Source: Mycobacterium lepraemurium (lineage in GTDB: Bacteria > Actinomycetota > Actinomycetes > Mycobacteriales > Mycobacteriaceae). Taken from it: a DNA stretch of 64,000 nucleotides. The stretch lies in assembly GCA_002291465.1 (NCBI GenBank), contig CP021238.1, forward strand, positions 1,674,001-1,738,000. Reading direction: 5' to 3'. Below are positions 24,919-38,821 of the stretch, in pieces (within the stretch, counting starts at the first letter, position 1; each line of letters opens with the position of its first letter). Under the pieces are notes generated by a model. That model saw only the letters and a program-made list of their open reading frames with translations. It was not told the DNA's origin and made no database searches. The position numbers and the translations under genes are program-made.

Positions 24919-26148
24919 GTGGCTGTCCACAATCTCAAAGACCTTCTCGCTGAAGGTGTTTCCGGACGGGGTGTGCTGGTGCGTTCGGACCTGAACGTGC
25001 CGCTGGACACCGATGGTGAGCAAGGCCGGATCACCGCGTCGGTGCCGACGTTGAGCGCACTGGTCGAGGCGGGCGCCAAGGTGGTGGTCGCCGCGCACCT
25101 CGGGCGTCCCAGGAACGGGCCGGACCCGGCGTTGTCGCTGTTCCCGGTGGCCGCGGCGCTCGGCGAGCAGCTGGGCCGGCACGTGCAGCTGGCCTCGGAC
25201 GTGGTGGGCACCGACGCCCTGGCCCGCGCCGAGGGGTTGACCGACGGCGACGTCCTGCTGCTGGAAAACATCCGGTTCGACGCCCGCGAAACGTCCAAGG
25301 ACGACGCCGAGCGGCTCGCGCTGGCCCGGAAGCTGGCCGAATTGGTCGGTCCCACAGGAGCTTTCGTCTCCGACGGTTTCGGCGTGGTGCACCGCAAGCA
25401 GGCCTCGGTGTACGACGTCGCCACGCTGCTGCCGCACTATGTCGGCACGCTGGTGGCCGAGGAGATCGCCGTGCTGGAGCAGCTGACCGGCTCCACCAAA
25501 CGCCCCTACGCGGTGGTGCTCGGGGGGTCCAAGGTGTCCGACAAGCTCGGCGTGATCGAGTCGCTGGCCACCAAGGCCGACAGCATCGTCATCGGCGGCG
25601 GCATGTTCTTTACCTTCCTTGCTGCGCAAGGGTTTTCGGTCGGCAAGTCGCTGCTGGAAACCGAGATGGTGGACACCTGCCGCCGGCTGCTGGACACCTA
25701 CGTCGACGTGCTGCGGCTGCCGGTGGACATCGTGGCGGCCGACAGGTTCGCCGCCGACGCGGCGCCGCAGACCGTGCCGGCCGACGCCATCCCCGACGAC
25801 CTGATGGGCCTGGACATCGGGCCGGGATCGGTCAAGCGGTTCACCGCGCTGCTGTCCAACGCCGAGACGATCTTCTGGAACGGCCCGATGGGCGTGTTCG
25901 AGTTCCCGGCGTTCGCCGCGGGCACCAAGGGCCTGGCCGAAGCGATCGCCGCGGCGACCGGCAAGGGCGCCTTCTCCGTGGTCGGCGGCGGCGACTCGGC
26001 GGCCGCGGTGCGCGCGCTGGGCATCCCGGAGAGCGGTTTCTCGCACATTTCCACCGGCGGTGGGGCGTCGCTGGAATACCTTGAGGGCAAGGCACTTCCG
26101 GGCATCGAGGTGCTGGGACGTCCGCAACCGACGGGAGGCGCCGCGTGA
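24919..26148 (+). CDS. pgk: Phosphoglycerate kinase
   Basis: 409 residues. Makes ATP from 1,3-bisphosphoglycerate in the cytosol. Signature [14 protein letters not shown] near the start, substrate-binding [11 protein letters not shown], hinge region with [10 protein letters not shown], and the nucleotide loop [16 protein letters not shown] start; the end overlaps the tpiA GTG (GTGA). Confidence 0.97.
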   Translation: MAVHNLKDLLAEGVSGRGVLVRSDLNVPLDTDGEQGRITASVPTLSALVEAGAKVVVAAHLGRPRNGPDPALSLFPVAAALGEQLGRHVQLASDVVGTDALARAEGLTDGDVLLLENIRFDARETSKDDAERLALARKLAELVGPTGAFVSDGFGVVHRKQASVYDVATLLPHYVGTLVAEEIAVLEQLTGSTKRPYAVVLGGSKVSDKLGVIESLATKADSIVIGGGMFFTFLAAQGFSVGKSLLETEMVDTCRRLLDTYVDVLRLPVDIVAADRFAADAAPQTVPADAIPDDLMGLDIGPGSVKRFTALLSNAETIFWNGPMGVFEFPAFAAGTKGLAEAIAAATGKGAFSVVGGGDSAAAVRALGIPESGFSHISTGGGASLEYLEGKALPGIEVLGRPQPTGGAA

Positions 26149-26930
26149 GCCGCAAGCCACTGATCGCCGGTAACTGGAAGATGAACCTCAACCACTTCGA
26201 GGCCATCGCGCTGGTGCAAAAGATCGCGTTCGCGCTGCCGGACAAGTACTACGACAGGGTGGACGTCACGGTGCTGCCGCCGTTCACCGACCTGCGCAGC
26301 GTGCAGACCCTGGTCGACGGCGACAAGCTGCGGCTCAGCTACGGCGCCCAGGACCTGTCCCAGCACGACTCGGGCGCCTACACCGGCGACATCAGCGGCG
26401 CCTTCCTGGCCAAGCTGGGCTGCACGTTCGTCGTCGTCGGGCACTCGGAGCGGCGCACCTACCACAACGAGGACGACGCGCTGGTGGCCGCCAAGGCCGC
26501 GGCCGCGCTCAAGCACGAGCTGACCCCGATCATCTGCATCGGCGAGCACCTCGAGGTCCGCGAGGCGGGCAACCACGTCATCCACTGCGAGGAGCAGCTG
26601 CGCGGCTCGCTGGCCGGGCTGTCCGCTGAGCAGATCGGCAAGGTCGTCATCGCCTACGAGCCGGTGTGGGCGATTGGAACCGGACGGGTGGCCAGTGCGT
26701 CCGATGCTCAAGAGGTGTGCGCGGCGATCCGGAAAGAGTTGGCGTCACTCGCCTCGACACAGATCGCCGACTCGGTGCGGGTGCTCTACGGCGGCTCGGT
26801 GAACGCGAAGAACGTCGGGGAGCTGATCGCCCAGGACGACATCGACGGCGGCCTGGTGGGCGGCGCGTCGCTGGACGGCGGGCAGTTCGCCACGCTGGCC
26901 GCCATCGCCGCCGGCGGGCCGCTGCCGTGA
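26145..26930 (+). CDS. tpiA: Triosephosphate isomerase
   Basis: 261-residue TIM barrel interconverting dihydroxyacetone phosphate and glyceraldehyde 3-phosphate. All catalytic residues are visible: Lys12 in NWKMN, His100 in GHSERR and Glu172 in [11 protein letters not shown]; the phosphate loop is VLYGGSVN. Overlaps pgk by GTGA. Intact. Confidence 0.97.
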   Translation: MSRKPLIAGNWKMNLNHFEAIALVQKIAFALPDKYYDRVDVTVLPPFTDLRSVQTLVDGDKLRLSYGAQDLSQHDSGAYTGDISGAFLAKLGCTFVVVGHSERRTYHNEDDALVAAKAAAALKHELTPIICIGEHLEVREAGNHVIHCEEQLRGSLAGLSAEQIGKVVIAYEPVWAIGTGRVASASDAQEVCAAIRKELASLASTQIADSVRVLYGGSVNAKNVGELIAQDDIDGGLVGGASLDGGQFATLAAIAAGGPLP

Positions 26931-26947
26931 GAACGAGCCCGCCCCGG

Positions 26948-26953
26948 TAGACT
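26948..26953 (+). promoter_or_regulatory. Putative -10 hexamer of secG
   Basis: TAGACT ends eight bases before the secG ATG, which suggests a separate leaderless promoter in the 30-base gap after tpiA. Pattern-based inference. Confidence 0.4.
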
Positions 26954-26960
26954 GGCCGTC

Positions 26961-27194
26961 ATGCAGTTGGCTTTGCAGATCACCCTGGTCGTCACCAGCA
27001 TCCTGGTGGTGCTGCTGGTGCTGCTGCACCGCGCCAGGGGTGGCGGGCTGTCCACGCTGTTCGGTGGCGGCGTGCAGTCGAGCCTGTCCGGGTCCACGGT
27101 GGTGGAGAAGAACTTGGACCGGCTGACGCTGTTCATCACCGGCATCTGGCTGGTCTGCATCATCGGCATGGCCCTGCTGATCAAGTACCGCTGA
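26961..27194 (+). CDS. secG: Preprotein translocase subunit SecG
   Basis: 77 residues with two membrane helices (about 4-24 and 53-74) and the conserved loop RARGGGLSTLFGGGVQSSLSGS, as expected of SecG in the SecYEG channel. Located just after tpiA as in M. tuberculosis. Its stop is only 18 bases from the truncated end of the convergent LLM gene. Confidence 0.93.
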   Translation: MQLALQITLVVTSILVVLLVLLHRARGGGLSTLFGGGVQSSLSGSTVVEKNLDRLTLFITGIWLVCIIGMALLIKYR

Positions 27195-27212
27195 CCGGCT
27201 GCCCGCGGCGGC

Positions 27213-27650
27213 TCACAGCGCGGCGGACAGTTCGCTGCCGTGAAAGTCGACGGCGCCGCTGTGAAAGACCGACCCCAGGATGGTCAGGTGCTCGCGCAGC
27301 CGCGTGATCGTGTTGGGCCATTCGGTGCCGAAGGTCCGGCGTTCCAGGTCGGCCGCGCCCAGCCCCAGCCCGAGGCTGAAGCGACCGTGAGCGGCGGCCT
27401 GCGCCGCCTGCGCCAACGAGGCCACGATCAGCGGGTGGCGCGGGTTGATCGGCACCACCGAGGTGCCGACGCCGAGCCCGGGCACCGCGGCCCCGACCAG
27501 CGCGGCGAGCGCGATCGCGTCATAGCTCTGCTGCTGGGCCAGCCACACCTGCCCGACTCCGAGCTCGTGGGAGCGTCGGGCCTGCGCGATCACGTCGTCG
27601 ACCAGATTGGCGGCGTCGGGGTGGGTCATGAGAATGATTCCGGCGGACAT
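27213..27650 (-). pseudogene. F420-type LLM oxidoreductase, 3' half missing
   Basis: 145 codons from ATG 27650 match the first half of luciferase-like F420-dependent oxidoreductases: [35 protein letters not shown] and GRFSLGLGLG. The family is usually about 290 residues. Here the protein ends right after FHGSELSAAL, before the blocks that complete the barrel, and the secG stop lies 18 bases beyond. A deletion of the 3' half is the simplest reading; a functional short form is unlikely. Confidence 0.72.
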
Positions 27651-27753
27651 GTCGTCAACCAACGCGGGCGGCCGCGCGACAATTCCGGGCGGCCCCGGGC
27701 GCCGCGATTGCGCCGACGGGCGGCCGCCGGCGCCGGCACCGATACTGGGTTCC

Positions 27754-29144
<1,391 letters not shown>

Positions 29145-29336
29145 CTCCATCCGCTCCACCGTGGCGTTCAGCGCCGCGAGGGAACTGCTGAGCTCCTTGA
29201 GCGTGCTGCTCAAACCGTCGAGGACGTCTTCGACCTGCTCGACCGTTTCGTCGGCGTTCAGCGCGGCCTGGGTGAGCGTCTTGATCCGGCTTCGCTCTTG
29301 GCCCCCGCGTACGGTTCTGTCTGCTATGCCCGTCAT
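29145..29336 (-). pseudogene. Rv1444c-like small protein, 3' end lost at deletion junction
   Basis: Reading from ATG 29336 (an in-frame GTG at 29348 is an alternative) the protein begins [20 protein letters not shown] and continues as a helical [20 protein letters not shown] segment with heptad-like spacing. After [10 protein letters not shown] it runs into antisense ppc. Position and sequence fit the hypothetical gene next to pgl in M. tuberculosis (about 136 residues); about half is left. Function unknown. Confidence 0.65.
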
Positions 29337-29376
29337 TATCACCCGCACCGGGCCGCGGCAGGCCCCGACGGTGCGG

Positions 29377-30132
29377 CTAGCCCTGGACGGCGGTGCCCGG
29401 CGGCAGCTTGGCGGCGGCCTCCCGGTCGAGCAGCCACAGCGTGGTGTCCAGCCCGACCGCCCCGGCCGCGGGCACCGAGACCGGGGCGGCGCCGTTGATG
29501 GCCGCGGCCACCGCGTCGGCCTTGCCGGCGCCCGACACCATCAGCCACACCTCGCGGGAGCGCGCAATCGCGGGCAGCGTCAACGTGATTCGCTGTGGGA
29601 GCGGCTTGGGGGAGTCCTCGACCGGCACCACCATGCGGGTGGTCTCCAGCACCGCGGGGGTGTCCGGGAAGAGCGAGTTGATGTGGCCCTCCGGGCCCAT
29701 GCCCAGCAGGTGCACATCGAAATTCGGGACCGGCTGCCCGGGCGCGGCGTTGGCGGCCAGCAGCTGCTCGTAGGCCAGCGCCGCCGCGGCCAGGTCGCTG
29801 CCGAATTCGCCGTCGCTGGCCGGCATCGGGTGCACCTGGCTGGACGGAATGTCGACATGGGACAGCAGCGCCTCACGCGCCTGCTTCTCGTTGCGCTCGT
29901 CGTCGTCCTCGGGGACGTAGCGTTCGTCGCCCCAGAACAGGTGCACGGCCGACCAGTCGATCGGCCGCCCCGCCAGCGACTTCAGCAGCCCGGTGCCGTT
30001 GCCGCCGCCGGTCAGCACGATCAGCGCCCGGCCCCGGGCCGCCACGGCGTCCGCGATGGTGTCGACCAGTCGCGCCGCGGCGGCGGTGACCAGGGCCTGG
30101 CTGTCCGGGAAAATTTCGATGCGGGTGCTCAC
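29377..30132 (-). CDS. pgl: 6-phosphogluconolactonase
   Basis: 251 residues, called devB in older annotations. Hydrolyses 6-phosphogluconolactone, the product of Zwf. Family motifs: [33 protein letters not shown] and [15 protein letters not shown]. The GTG start overlaps the opcA TGA (GTGA), so it is the last gene of tkt-tal-zwf-opcA-pgl. Intact. Confidence 0.94.
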   Translation of the reverse strand: MSTRIEIFPDSQALVTAAAARLVDTIADAVAARGRALIVLTGGGNGTGLLKSLAGRPIDWSAVHLFWGDERYVPEDDDERNEKQAREALLSHVDIPSSQVHPMPASDGEFGSDLAAAALAYEQLLAANAAPGQPVPNFDVHLLGMGPEGHINSLFPDTPAVLETTRMVVPVEDSPKPLPQRITLTLPAIARSREVWLMVSGAGKADAVAAAINGAAPVSVPAAGAVGLDTTLWLLDREAAAKLPPGTAVQG

Positions 30133-31028
30133 GCGTATTGCACTTTCTCGATGCCTTCCAGCGCTGATTGATAAATCTCGTCGGCGTTCAGCCGGCGCAG
30201 GTCTTCGGCCAGGCACTCGCCGGTTTCCCTGCGCGCCAACGGAAGTAGGGCATCCGGGCGGGACGTGCGGCTCAGCGTGGCGGTGCGGCCCTCCTGCGGG
30301 CGGCTCAACACGATGGTTTCGCTGCTGCGCGCCAGTTCGACCTTGAGCTCGCCGACCGCCCGGCGCACCGGGCCGTTGATGCGGCTGGCCGGCCAGCCGG
30401 CCAGGACGTCGAGCGCCGGTTCGGTCTTCAAACCCGACACCAGCGCCGATTCGATCGGCTCGTGCGGCGCCAAGTCGACGGCCGCGGCCAGCAACGCCCG
30501 CCAATAGGTGATGCGCGCCCAGGCCAGATCGGTGTCGCCCGCGGTGTAGCCGGGCAGCCGGCTCTTGATCGCCGCCAGCGGGTCGACCCCGTTGGTCGCG
30601 TCCGTGATGCGACGAATCGCCGACCGGCCCAACGGATCCTGCGCGGGAACCGCGGGCGGCACGTCCGGCCACCAGACCACCACCGGAATGTCGGGCAGCA
30701 GGAACGGGGTGACCACGCTGGCGGCGTGCCCGGACAGCCGCAGCACCACCACCTCGTTGGCCCCGGTGTCGCCGCCGGCGCGCAGCTGCGCGTGCAGGCG
30801 GGGTTTGTCGGCGTACGGGTTGCCCCGCAGCGTGACGATGATCCGGCTGGGGTGTTCATGCCTGGCGTCGTCGGCCGTCTTCAGCGACTCCTCGAGGATC
30901 TCCTCGCTGTCGGGCGCGATGATCAGGGTCAGCACCCGGCCCGTGGCGACGGCGCCCACCCTTTCCCGCAGTTCGTCCAGCTTCTTGTTGACCGCGGTGG
31001 TGGTGGCGTCCGGCATGTCAATGATCAT
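30129..31028 (-). CDS. opcA: G6PDH assembly protein OpcA
   Basis: 299 residues of the OpcA family that pairs with glucose-6-phosphate dehydrogenase in actinobacteria and cyanobacteria. Visible family features: [31 protein letters not shown] and [18 protein letters not shown] choose ATG 31028 ([11 protein letters not shown]), which overlaps the expected zwf TGA by ATGA; a GTG three codons earlier is possible but lies on the ribosome site. The upstream region is the MIRU-like element. Intact, although its partner zwf is frameshifted. Confidence 0.9.
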   Translation of the reverse strand: MIIDMPDATTTAVNKKLDELRERVGAVATGRVLTLIIAPDSEEILEESLKTADDARHEHPSRIIVTLRGNPYADKPRLHAQLRAGGDTGANEVVVLRLSGHAASVVTPFLLPDIPVVVWWPDVPPAVPAQDPLGRSAIRRITDATNGVDPLAAIKSRLPGYTAGDTDLAWARITYWRALLAAAVDLAPHEPIESALVSGLKTEPALDVLAGWPASRINGPVRRAVGELKVELARSSETIVLSRPQEGRTATLSRTSRPDALLPLARRETGECLAEDLRRLNADEIYQSALEGIEKVQYA

Positions 31029-31068
31029 GGGCGCCACTCCTTTTCATCGCTGCGCTCTGCATCGTCGT
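31025..31068 (-). repeat. MIRU-like repeat at the zwf/opcA junction
   Basis: On the minus strand this reads CGACGATGCAGAGCGCAGCG, ATGAAAAGGAGTGGCGCC, then ATGA. It shares order and nearly all bases with the ribBA/ribH element. Here it lies inside the end of the zwf reading frame, adds the peptide [14 protein letters not shown] to Zwf, and provides the opcA ribosome site (AGGAG) and overlapping stop/start. Confidence 0.68.
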
Positions 31069-32619
31069 GGCGCGTACTATGCCGCCGCCATTCGCGGCCC
31101 GTCCGGTGCAGCATCTCGAACGCCGAATCCGGGCCCCAGGTGCCGGCCTCGTAGGGCTCGGTCCTGCCGCCGCTCGCCCAGTTGTCGAGCACGGGTCGAG
31201 GATGTGCCAAGCCAATTCAACTTCGGCGTTGACGGGGAACAGGGACGGCTCACCCAGCAGCACGTCGAGGATCAACTGCTCGTAGGCCTCCGGTGATTTC
31301 TCGGCGAACGCCGACCCGTAGGAGAAGTCCATGTTGACGTCGCGGACCTCCATCGCGGTGCCCGGAACCTCGGAACTGAACCGCAGCGTGACACCCTCGT
31401 CGGGCTGCACCCGGATCACCATGGCGTTGGCGCCCAGCTCGTCGGTCATCGTCGCGTCGAACGGCAGATGCGGCGCGCGTTTGAACACCAAGGCGATCTC
31501 GGTCACCCTGCGGCCCAACCGTTTTCCAGTCCGCAGGTAGAACGGCACCCCGGCCCAGCGGCGGGTGTCCACCTCGAGGGTGATGGCGGCGAACGTCTCG
31601 GTGATCGAGTTCTTGGCGAAGCCCTCCTCGTCGAGCAGCCCGACCACCTTCTCGCCGCCCTGCCAGCCCGCGGTGTACTGGCCGCGGCTGGTGGTCTCGT
31701 CGAGCGGGTGGGCGAGGTGGGTGGCCGAGAGCACCTTGATCTTCTCGGCCTGCAGCGCCAACGGGCTGAAGCTGACTGGCTCTTCCATCGCGGTCAGCGC
31801 CAGCAGCTGCATCAGGTGGTTCTGGATGACGTCGCGCGCGGCGCCGATGCCGTCGTAGTAGCCCGCCCGCCCGCCTAGGCCGATGTCCTCGGCCATGGTG
31901 ATCTGCACGTGGTCGACGTAGTGCGAGTTCCAGATCGGGTCGAACAACTGGTCGGCGAACCGCAGCGCCAGGATATTGCGGACCGTCTCCTTGCCCAGGT
32001 AGTGGTCGATGCGGAAGACCGACTCCTCGGGAAAGACGGCGTTGACGGCCTTGTTCAGGCTCTGCGCGCTCTCCAGGTCGTGGCCGAACGGCTTCTCGAT
32101 GGCAACTCGGCTCCAGCGGTCGCCCTGCGGGCGGGCCAGCCCGGACTTGTGCAGTTGTTCGCACACGACGGGGAAGGACTTGGGCGTGATGGCCAGGTAG
32201 AAGGCGTGATTACCGCCGGTGCCCCGCTCGGCGTCGAGTTTGTCCAGCGTCTTGGCGAGCCGGCCGAACGCCTCGTCGTCGTCGAAAGCGCCTGGCACGA
32301 AACGGAATTCCTCCGCCAGCCGATCCCAGTTCTCCTGCCGGAACGGGGTGCGGCAGTGCTCCCTGACGGCCTCGTACACCACCTTGCCGAAATCCTGGGT
32401 GCTCCAATCCCTTCGGGCGAAGCCGACCAGCGAGAAGCTGGGCGGCAGCAGCCCGCGGTTGGCCAGGTCGTAGATGGCGGGCATGACCTTCTTGCGGGCC
32501 AGATCGCCGGTGACGCCGAAGATCACCATTCCGCACGGCCCGGCGATGCGCGGGAGCCGCTTGTCGCGCTTGTCGCGTAACGGGTTATGCCATTGCTGCG
32601 CGGTGCGAGCCGGGCTCAT
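31025..32619 (-). pseudogene. zwf: Glucose-6-phosphate dehydrogenase, C-terminal frameshift
   Basis: The first about 475 codons are normal: FGVTGDLARKKVMPAIYDL (coenzyme site), VAIEKPFGHDL, the active-site RIDHYLGKE and FYLRTGKRL. At about 31190-31195, after AEVELAWHILDP, one base is missing (GACCCGTGCTCG where GACCCGGTGCTCG is expected). The open frame goes on to 31018 with unrelated residues, whereas the adjacent frame encodes the family ending VLDNWASGGRTEPYEAGTWG and stops at 31025 overlapping opcA. The last about 55 residues are thus altered. A residual enzyme or a read error cannot be excluded. The ATG overlaps the tal stop. Confidence 0.78.
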
Positions 32620-33737
32620 TTGGAAGCGGAGCCCAGCTGCTTCTGCGTTTCCTCCATCAGCTCGGTCCAGGAATCCACGAACTTCTCCACGCCCTCGTTC
32701 TCCAGCACCACGAAGACGTCCGGCAGGTCGACGCCGACCGCGGCCAGTTCGTCGAACACCCGCTGGGCGTCCGGGCCGGTGCCGGTGATGGTGTCGCCGC
32801 GGATCACGCCGTGATCGGCGACCGCGTCAATCGTCTTCTCCGGCATGGTGTTCACCGTGTTGGGGGCGACCAGTTCGGTGACGTAGAGGGTGTCGGAGTA
32901 GTCCGGGTTCTTCACCCCCGTCGACGCCCACAGCGGGCGCTGCACGCGGGCCCCGTCGGCCTTGAGCGCCTGATAGCGCTGGCCGCCCTCGAACACCTCC
33001 TGGTAGGCTGCGTAGGCCAGCCGGGCGTTGGCCACGCCGGCCTGCCCGCGCAGCGCCAGCGCCCGATCGCCGCCGATCTTCTCCAGCCGTTTGTCGATCT
33101 CGGTGTCCACTCGGGACACGAAAAACGAAGCCACCGAATGGATCTTGGACAGGTCGTGGCCGGCTTCACGCGCCTTCTCCATGCCGGCATGGTAGGCGTC
33201 CATCACGGCGCGGTACCGCTCGACGGAGAAGATCAGCGTGACGTTGACCGAAATCCCTTCGGCCAGAACGGCGGTGATGGCCGGCAGCCCGGCCTGGATC
33301 GCCGGGATCTTGATGAACAAGTTGGGCCGGTCGACGATCTTCCACAACTCGACGGCCTGGGCGATGGTCTTGTCGGTGTCGCCGGCCAGCCGCGGGTCCA
33401 CCTCGATGGACACCCGGCCGTCGACACCGTCGGAGTTCTCCCACTCGCGGGTCAACACGTCGCAGGCGTTGCGCACGTCGTCGGTGGTGACGGTGCGGAT
33501 GGTGGCGTCGACGTCGGCGCCCCGCGCGGCCAATTCGGCGATCTGGCTGTCGTAGGCGTGGCTCTCGGCGAACGCCTTCTGGAAGATCGACGGGTTGGTG
33601 GTCACGCCGACAACGCATTTGGTGTCGATCAGCTCTTGCAGGTTGCCCGACCGCAGCCGGTCCTGGGACAGGTCGTCCAGCCACACGGAAACCCCCGCGG
33701 CGCTCAGTGCCGCGAGGTTAGGGTTCTGAGCGGTCAT
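32616..33737 (-). CDS. tal: Transaldolase
   Basis: 373 residues, the M. tuberculosis length. Non-oxidative pentose phosphate enzyme with a Schiff-base lysine in NLFIKIPA, the family segments [13 protein letters not shown] and [17 protein letters not shown], and a [16 protein letters not shown] block. The start is ATG 33737; a longer open frame upstream overlaps tkt without homology. It lies 16 bases after tkt and its stop overlaps the zwf ATG. Intact. Confidence 0.95.
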   Translation of the reverse strand: MTAQNPNLAALSAAGVSVWLDDLSQDRLRSGNLQELIDTKCVVGVTTNPSIFQKAFAESHAYDSQIAELAARGADVDATIRTVTTDDVRNACDVLTREWENSDGVDGRVSIEVDPRLAGDTDKTIAQAVELWKIVDRPNLFIKIPAIQAGLPAITAVLAEGISVNVTLIFSVERYRAVMDAYHAGMEKAREAGHDLSKIHSVASFFVSRVDTEIDKRLEKIGGDRALALRGQAGVANARLAYAAYQEVFEGGQRYQALKADGARVQRPLWASTGVKNPDYSDTLYVTELVAPNTVNTMPEKTIDAVADHGVIRGDTITGTGPDAQRVFDELAAVGVDLPDVFVVLENEGVEKFVDSWTELMEETQKQLGSASK

Positions 33738-33753
33738 GTGAATTACCTTTTCC

Positions 33754-35853
<2,100 letters not shown>

Positions 35854-36109
35854 AGACTCAGTCCTTGGGTCATCGAGCTGATCAATCCCACCCTAGTGCG
35901 GGAGGGCCGGCTGGTGCAGTGCAGGTTTTCGGGTACCCGCGGCCGGTAGGAGTGAAAATTACGCGCCCGTCGTCAGGCCTTAACAGTCAGTTCGGGAATC
36001 CGGGAAAAGTCGGCCGGGAAGGGACCCACGGGCCCGGCATCGCACCCACCCGGTCTATCATCGTGTGTAGTAGATGCTGCGCGCCGCTGCGACCCCAAGG
36101 AGTTATTGC

Positions 36110-37030
36110 GTGAGCGTTCGCGGGCGCGTCGCGCCGAGCCAAACGCCAAGCCGGATACCAGGCACCGTGCTGGCGTATCTGGCGCTGACCAAGCCGCGGG
36201 TCATCGAACTGCTGCTGGTGACCGCGATTCCGGCGATGCTGCTCGCCCAGCGCGGCACCGTGAACCCGCTGTTGATCGTCAACACGCTGATCGGCGGGAT
36301 GCTGGCCGCGGGCGGCGCCAACGCGCTGAACTGCGTGGCCGACGCGGATATCGACAAGGTGATGAAGCGCACCGCACGCCGGCCGCTGGCCCGGGCGGCG
36401 GTGCCCATCCGCAATGCCCTGGTGTTCGGGCTGGTGCTGACGGCCGGCTCGTTCTTGTGGCTGTGGTGGACGACGAATCTGCTGTCGGGGCTGCTGGCGC
36501 TGGCGACGACCGCGTTTTACGTGTTTATTTACACACTGCTGCTCAAGCGGCGCACCTCGCAGAACGTGGTGTGGGGCGGCGCGGCCGGCTGCATGCCGGT
36601 GATGATCGGCTGGTCGGCGGTCACCGGCACGATTCAGTGGCCGGCGCTGGTGATGTTCGCCATCATCTTCTTCTGGACGCCGCCGCACACCTGGGCGCTG
36701 GCGATGCGGTACAAGGACGACTACAAGGCGGCGGGCGTCCCGATGCTGCCGGCCGTGGCGACCGAGCGTCAGGTGACCAAGCAGATCCTGGTCTACACCT
36801 GGCTGACGGTGCTGGCCACGCTGGCGCTGGCGACGGGCTGGCTGTACGCGGCGGTCGCCGTGGTGGCCGGGGTGTGGTTCCTGGCGACGGCCCACCAGCT
36901 CTATGCCGGGGTGCGCGCTGGCGAGCCGGTCAAGCCGCTGCGGTTGTTCCTGCAGTCGAACAACTACCTGGCGGTGGTGTTCTGCGCGCTGGCGATCGAC
37001 TCGGCGATCGGGTTGCCGACGCTTCTGTGA
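36110..37030 (+). CDS. ctaB: Protoheme IX farnesyltransferase (heme O synthase)
   Basis: 306-residue polytopic UbiA-family prenyltransferase that converts heme B to heme O for cytochrome aa3. It shows the Asp-rich substrate sites [20 protein letters not shown] and [16 protein letters not shown] and about nine membrane segments. The GTG start has AAGGAG seven bases upstream; an earlier in-frame ATG adds 12 unconserved residues. Intact, in contrast to the next enzyme of the pathway, ctaA. Confidence 0.94.
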   Translation: MSVRGRVAPSQTPSRIPGTVLAYLALTKPRVIELLLVTAIPAMLLAQRGTVNPLLIVNTLIGGMLAAGGANALNCVADADIDKVMKRTARRPLARAAVPIRNALVFGLVLTAGSFLWLWWTTNLLSGLLALATTAFYVFIYTLLLKRRTSQNVVWGGAAGCMPVMIGWSAVTGTIQWPALVMFAIIFFWTPPHTWALAMRYKDDYKAAGVPMLPAVATERQVTKQILVYTWLTVLATLALATGWLYAAVAVVAGVWFLATAHQLYAGVRAGEPVKPLRLFLQSNNYLAVVFCALAIDSAIGLPTLL

Positions 37031-37100
37031 GTTGCTGGCGCCGGGCCCGGTCCCGCGTCACATCCGTCACGCCCGTCCCTGTGCGGAAGTTGACCGCGTC

Positions 37101-37157
37101 TGCCCGCCTCGCAGCGACAATCGGCTCGCCTCAACGGTTGTCGCTCGGAGGCGGGCA
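37101..37157. terminator. Long inverted repeat between ctaB and qor
   Basis: Arms TGCCCGCCTC-GCA-GCGACAA and TTGTCGC-TCG-GAGGCGGGCA pair over 17 of 20 positions around a 17-base loop. Placement between two convergent genes suggests a bidirectional terminator. No U-run is present. Confidence 0.65.
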
Positions 37158-37206
37158 CTTCGTCCATCGTCCTCGCGCCGTGGCCCATGTGGCCTGAGTG
37201 AAATGC

Positions 37207-38163
37207 CTAGGGGAGCAGCACGATCGAGCCGGTGGTCTTGCGGCCCTGCAGGTCGCGGTGGGCGCTGGCCGCGTCGGCCAACGGATAGCGTCCGCCCACT
37301 TCGACGGTGATGTCGCCGGCGGCGATCGCCGCGAACAATTCCTCTGCGCGCCAACTGAATTCCCGGCTGGTGCGGATGAAGTGCGCCAGCGACGGCCGGG
37401 TCAGGAACACCGAGCCGGCGGCGTTGAGGATCGAACGGCGGAACCGGGCCGCTGGCCGCCCCGAACAGCGCCAGGGTGCCCCGCACCGCCAGGCTGGCGT
37501 CGAACGTGCTCGCGCCCACGCCGTCGTACACCGCGGCCACCCCGGCGCCGTCGGTCAACGCGCGGATCCGGCTGCCGAATTCGTCGGCGTCGTCGGGGTA
37601 GGAGAGCACCTCGTCGGCACCCGCCTGCGCCGACCGGCGCGCCTTCTCCGGGTCGACACCGTGGTGATCACCCGCGCGCCCAGCAGGTGCGCCCACTGCG
37701 TCAGGATCAGCCCGACACCGCCGGCGCCGGCGTGCACCAGCACCGTGTCGCCGGCCTGCACCGGATACACCGACTTCAGCAGGTAGTGCGCGGTCAGCCC
37801 CTTCAGCAGCGCCGAGGCCGCCACGTCGGCGGCCACCCCGTCCGACACGTGTGCGGTCAAAGATGCTGGGGCCGTTGCATATTCGGCGTAGCCGCCGGTC
37901 GCCGCGGCACTGACCATCCGGTCGCCGACGTTGAAGCCGTCGACGCCGTCACCGGCGGCGGCGACGGTGCCGCACAGTTCCTGGCCGATGATGAACGGCA
38001 GCTCGCGCGGGTACTGCCCGGAGCGGAAATAGGTGTCGATGTAGTTGACGCCGATGGCCTCGGCCTTGATCAGCACCTGCCCCGGCCCGGCCGTGGGTGT
38101 GGGGGTTTCGACGTAGCGCAGTACCTCGGGGCCGCCGGTTTCGCTGACTTCGATTGCGTGCAT
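37207..38163 (-). pseudogene. qor: Zinc-less quinone oxidoreductase Qor, two frameshifts
   Basis: From ATG 38163 the protein begins MHAIEVSETGGPEVLRYVET and carries VNYIDTYFRSGQYPRELPF and the nucleotide motif HAGAGGVGLILTQWA. After GARVITTVST one base is missing (ACCCGGAG for ACCCCGGAG), and homology resumes in another frame as EKARRSAQAGADEVLSYPDD. Near 37440 a second, larger loss after PPFDP moves the tail SVFLTRPSLAHFIRTSREF into a third frame that ends at 37207. Function of the intact family: NADPH-dependent quinone reduction. Confidence 0.85.
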
Positions 38164-38168
38164 GTGCT

Positions 38169-38174
38169 TATCAT
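38169..38174 (+). promoter_or_regulatory. Putative -10 hexamer of the Rv1455-like gene
   Basis: TATCAT ends nine bases before ATG 38183, compatible with a leaderless or near-leaderless mRNA. It lies in the short gap between divergent qor and this gene. Pattern-based inference. Confidence 0.35.
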
Positions 38175-38182
38175 GCCCGGAC

Positions 38183-38821
38183 ATGAAACTCGCCCGTCCG
38201 GACGTCTTCCATCCCCGCATCGTGCTGGCGGGTCTCCGCGACGATCCCGGGGTGGTGTCCGCGCTACGCCGGCGTGGCCTGCACGCACGCCGGCTGCCCT
38301 GGGACGCCCCGGAGACGCTGCACGCCGACCTGGTGATCGTGCGGGCCGGCCCGGATGCCGCGCGGCGCGACGAGTTCCTGGCCTGGACCCGCCGCCCGCG
38401 CCACCTGTTCAACCCGCCCGCGGCGCTGGCGTGGAACCTCGACGCGCATTATCTGCGCGACCTGCGCGACGGCGGTGTGCCGACGCGGCCGGGCGCTCAG
38501 CCCGAGACATCGTTGATCTTCCTGGGCGGCGCGCAGTCGCACGCCTCGCCGGCCGAGCCGGAATTCGAGTCCTGGGAACTCGGCCACGCCGCGCTCGCCG
38601 TGGCCGCCGACCATACCGGGATCGGCGTGCCGGAGTTGCTGTTCGCGCGCGCCGACCTGGCCGGGGACCGGCTGGTGCGGCTGGACCTGGTCGCGCCGGA
38701 ACTGGGCGGGCGACACCTCGACACCCCGGGCCGCGAGGCCGCGCAGCGCCGGTTCGCGCTGGCGGTCGAGTCAGCCTGTGAGCGGCTCGGCCTGGGCGCG
38801 CTGTCGCATCGACGCCCATAG
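38183..38821 (+). CDS. ATP-grasp-like protein lacking the central domain (Rv1455-like)
   Basis: 212 residues. The first 115 resemble the pre-ATP-grasp domain of peptide ligase-like proteins (HADLVIVRAGPDAARRDEFLA, FNPPAALAWNLDAHYLRDL, DGGVPTRPG), and the end (PELLFARADLAGDRLVRLDL) resembles the C-terminal metal-binding part. The nucleotide-binding middle of about 100 residues is absent, so activity is doubtful. It could be a reduced family typical of mycobacteria rather than a recent deletion. Its 3' end overlaps the convergent ctaA by about 50 bases. Function unknown. Confidence 0.65.
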   Translation: MKLARPDVFHPRIVLAGLRDDPGVVSALRRRGLHARRLPWDAPETLHADLVIVRAGPDAARRDEFLAWTRRPRHLFNPPAALAWNLDAHYLRDLRDGGVPTRPGAQPETSLIFLGGAQSHASPAEPEFESWELGHAALAVAADHTGIGVPELLFARADLAGDRLVRLDLVAPELGGRHLDTPGREAAQRRFALAVESACERLGLGALSHRRP

